From a bacterium (GTDB lineage: Bacteria > Electryoneota > RPQS01): 7,213 bases of DNA. The DNA is taken from assembly GCA_018814465.1 (NCBI GenBank), contig JAHIZR010000494.1, positions 1 through 7,213 of the forward strand, given 5' to 3'. Positions 5,485-7,213 of this stretch are shown one piece after another. The translations under genes were made by a program, and so were the position numbers. Under the pieces are notes generated by a model. The model had not been told where the DNA came from. It was given only the letters and a program-made list of their open reading frames with translations, and did no database searches. Position 1 is the first letter of the stretch, and each line of letters starts with the position of its first letter.

Positions 5485-6459
5485 ATGGCGAAACCAAAGC
5501 TGGCCGTTTACTGGGCGGCATCATGTGGTGGTTGCGATATCGCAATCCTTGATATTGAGAATAAAATACTCGATGTGGCCGACTTTTTCGACCTCGTCTT
5601 CTGGCCGTGCGCGGCGGACTTCAAGTACAAAGATGTGGAAGCGATGGAAGACAATTCCATCACGCTGACACTCTTTAACGGCGCGATCCGCAACGACGAG
5701 AACTATGAAATCGCGAAGCTGCTGAGAAAGAAATCAGTCGTGCTCTGCGCCTTCGGAAGTTGTGCGTCGGAAGGCTGTATTCCGGGCTTGGCGAACATGT
5801 TTGACAAGCAGGGGATCATCGACTATGCGTACAAGCAGTCCCCCTCTACCGTGAATCCGGACGGAATCACTCCTCAGACGAAAGTAAAAGTGCCCGAGGG
5901 GGAGATCACGATTCCGGCGATGTGGAACACGGTCTGGACGCTGCCGCAGACGGTGGATGTGGACTATATTGTTCCCGGCTGTCCGCCGCAGTCCAATCAG
6001 ATTGCCGCGGTCGTGGAAGCGGTGATTGACATTCTTAAAAACGGTAAGGAACTGCCCCCGAAGGGAACAGTACTTGGCGCATCTGAGAAGACGTGTTGTG
6101 ACGAGTGTCCCCGCGAACGAAACGTCAAGAAGATCAGAAAATTCGTGCGTCCTCAGGAAATCAAGATTGATTCTAAAATCTGCCTGATGGAACAAGGTCT
6201 GATCTGTTGCGGACCGGCGACAAGAGCAGGATGCGGCGCGAAATGTGTGACGGCTGGAATCCCCTGCCGCGGCTGTTACGGCTTACCGGCGCATGTCCGG
6301 GACGCCGGCGCAAAGATGATTTCCGCAGTCGCTTCCGTAATTGACGCAACCGATCCCGAAGAAATTCAGCGGATAGTTGATACGATCCCCGATCCCATGG
6401 GCACATTCTATCGCTTCAGCATGGCTGAATCGATGCTGCGGAGGAAACAAACGACATGA
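5485..6459 (+). CDS. mvhG: [NiFe] hydrogenase small subunit, group 3c (MvhG-like)
   Basis: The small subunit relays electrons from the NiFe site in MvhA through [4Fe-4S] clusters toward MvhD. At 324 residues it is slightly longer than typical MvhG. The proximal-cluster ligands are visible: ASCGGCD (Cys14, Cys17), FGSCASEG (Cys93) and PGCPP (Cys166). The C-terminal part is cysteine-dense, with Cys204, 205, 208, 233, 241, 242, 250, 254, 261 and 264, including CCGPATRAGCGAKC and CRGCYG. These supply the medial and distal clusters and match the F420-non-reducing (MvhG) type. There is no twin-arginine signal peptide, unlike periplasmic uptake hydrogenases, so the enzyme is cytoplasmic. AGGA at 5475-5478 supports the start, and the stop overlaps the mvhA start (ATGA). 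Confidence 0.95.
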   Translation: MAKPKLAVYWAASCGGCDIAILDIENKILDVADFFDLVFWPCAADFKYKDVEAMEDNSITLTLFNGAIRNDENYEIAKLLRKKSVVLCAFGSCASEGCIPGLANMFDKQGIIDYAYKQSPSTVNPDGITPQTKVKVPEGEITIPAMWNTVWTLPQTVDVDYIVPGCPPQSNQIAAVVEAVIDILKNGKELPPKGTVLGASEKTCCDECPRERNVKKIRKFVRPQEIKIDSKICLMEQGLICCGPATRAGCGAKCVTAGIPCRGCYGLPAHVRDAGAKMISAVASVIDATDPEEIQRIVDTIPDPMGTFYRFSMAESMLRRKQTT

Positions 6460-7213
6460 GAAGCATAATCATAGATCCGATTACCAGACTGGAAGGTCAC
6501 GGAAAGATTCACCTCTTCGTGAACGACGATGGTTCGCTTGCGAACTGCTATTTCCAGATTCCCGAACTGCGCGGTTTCGAGAAGTTCTGTCAAAATCGTC
6601 CTGTGGAAGAACTACCCCGCATTACCACTCGTATCTGCGGTGTCTGCCCGGACGCTCACCATATGGCATCGGCCAAAGCTTGTGACGCGGTTTACGGTGT
6701 GAAGATTCCCTCCGCGGCGTATAAACTCCGTCACCTCATGTACAATGCTTTCTTTGCCGGTGATCATACGACACACTTCTATGCGTTAGCCGGTCCTGAC
6801 TTTGTCTGCGGTCCCGATGCTCCTCCGGCAGAACGCAATATTCTGGGTGTGATCGCCAAGGTTGGCCTGGACGCGGGCAAGGCTGTAATTGCGCAACGCG
6901 CGCGCGGACAGCGTGTTATCGAAATCATCGGCGGCAAGAAGGTCCATCCGGTTACTTCGATTCCCGGCGGCCTGACCAAGCGCATCAGCAAGGAAGAGCA
7001 GCAGGAAATGATCAAAATCGGGGAAGAGATGGTCGAGTTCGCCAAGTTCACGATTCAGGTTGTTAATGACGTCGTGCTTGCGAACAAGGCCTATGTCGAT
7101 CTGATTCTGTCCGATACCTATGCGCATGCGACCTACAATATGGGTCTTGTTGACGAGAACAATAAAGTGCATTTCTACGACGGCAAGGTAAGAGTCACCG
7201 GCCCCGACGGTTC
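6456..7213 (+). CDS. mvhA: [NiFe] hydrogenase large subunit, group 3c (MvhA-like), 3' truncated by window
   Basis: MvhA holds the NiFe active site that splits H2. The frame is open from ATG at 6456 to the window end: 252 codons plus two bases, about half of a family member of roughly 470 residues. The N-terminus has the large-subunit signature DPITRLEGHGKI, in which the Glu and His are conserved. The L1 motif RITTRICGVCPDAHHMAS gives two nickel ligands, Cys61 and Cys64, and the conserved His68. Further on, GGKKVHPVTSIPGG matches the conserved central block of group 3 enzymes. The second CxxC near the C-terminus and the maturation-protease cleavage site lie beyond the window, so they cannot be checked. 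The start overlaps the mvhG stop (ATGA). The residue at 61 is Cys and no in-frame TGA is seen, so there is no sign of selenocysteine in this part. Confidence 0.95.
   Translation, partial: MRSIIIDPITRLEGHGKIHLFVNDDGSLANCYFQIPELRGFEKFCQNRPVEELPRITTRICGVCPDAHHMASAKACDAVYGVKIPSAAYKLRHLMYNAFFAGDHTTHFYALAGPDFVCGPDAPPAERNILGVIAKVGLDAGKAVIAQRARGQRVIEIIGGKKVHPVTSIPGGLTKRISKEEQQEMIKIGEEMVEFAKFTIQVVNDVVLANKAYVDLILSDTYAHATYNMGLVDENNKVHFYDGKVRVTGPDG

Overview
The window carries most of one co-directional (+) operon encoding a cytoplasmic, iron-sulfur-rich, hydrogenase-linked heterodisulfide-reductase-like complex. The order is hdrC, hdrB, hdrA N-terminal half, a second polypeptide joining a NuoG-like module to the C-terminal half of HdrA, mvhD, mvhG and mvhA, with mvhA cut by the right edge. 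All [4Fe-4S], [2Fe-2S], FAD and NiFe ligand motifs discussed below were read directly from the translations. The genes are tightly coupled: a 1-nt TAATG overlap, three 4-nt ATGA overlaps, and two short gaps (26 and 30 nt), each with its own Shine-Dalgarno sequence.

Layout: positions 3-152 are the 3' end of an upstream gene whose C-terminus looks like an outer-membrane beta-barrel ending in Phe. Positions 207-240 are a near-perfect palindrome, probably a terminator. Positions 241-820 are visibly AT-rich in their first half. They hold a consensus-like sigma-70 promoter (338-366), a protein-like but unrecognised minus-strand ORF (383-691), a 9-bp inverted repeat (712-739), a weak second promoter candidate, and the hdrC ribosome-binding site. 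The hdr/mvh operon fills 821 to the end.

How the genes work together: by analogy with the methanogen HdrABC-MvhADG complex, MvhA and MvhG oxidise H2 and MvhD passes electrons to the HdrA flavin. There they would bifurcate, one branch to ferredoxin and the other through HdrC to the disulfide-reducing HdrB. In a bacterium the HdrB substrate is not expected to be CoM-S-S-CoB and is unknown here.

The most unusual point is HdrA itself. It is split into two genes inside its inserted ferredoxin domain. The second half begins with a [2Fe-2S] plus two [4Fe-4S] module like the N-terminus of NuoG or Fe-only hydrogenases, which could give the complex an extra electron entry or exit point.

Organism: a strictly anaerobic bacterium is the best reading. 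The sigma-70 promoter, Shine-Dalgarno sites and possible outer-membrane protein argue for a Gram-negative-type bacterium rather than a methanogen. Uncultured lineages or sulfate-reducer-like groups would fit, but the phylum cannot be fixed from this sequence.
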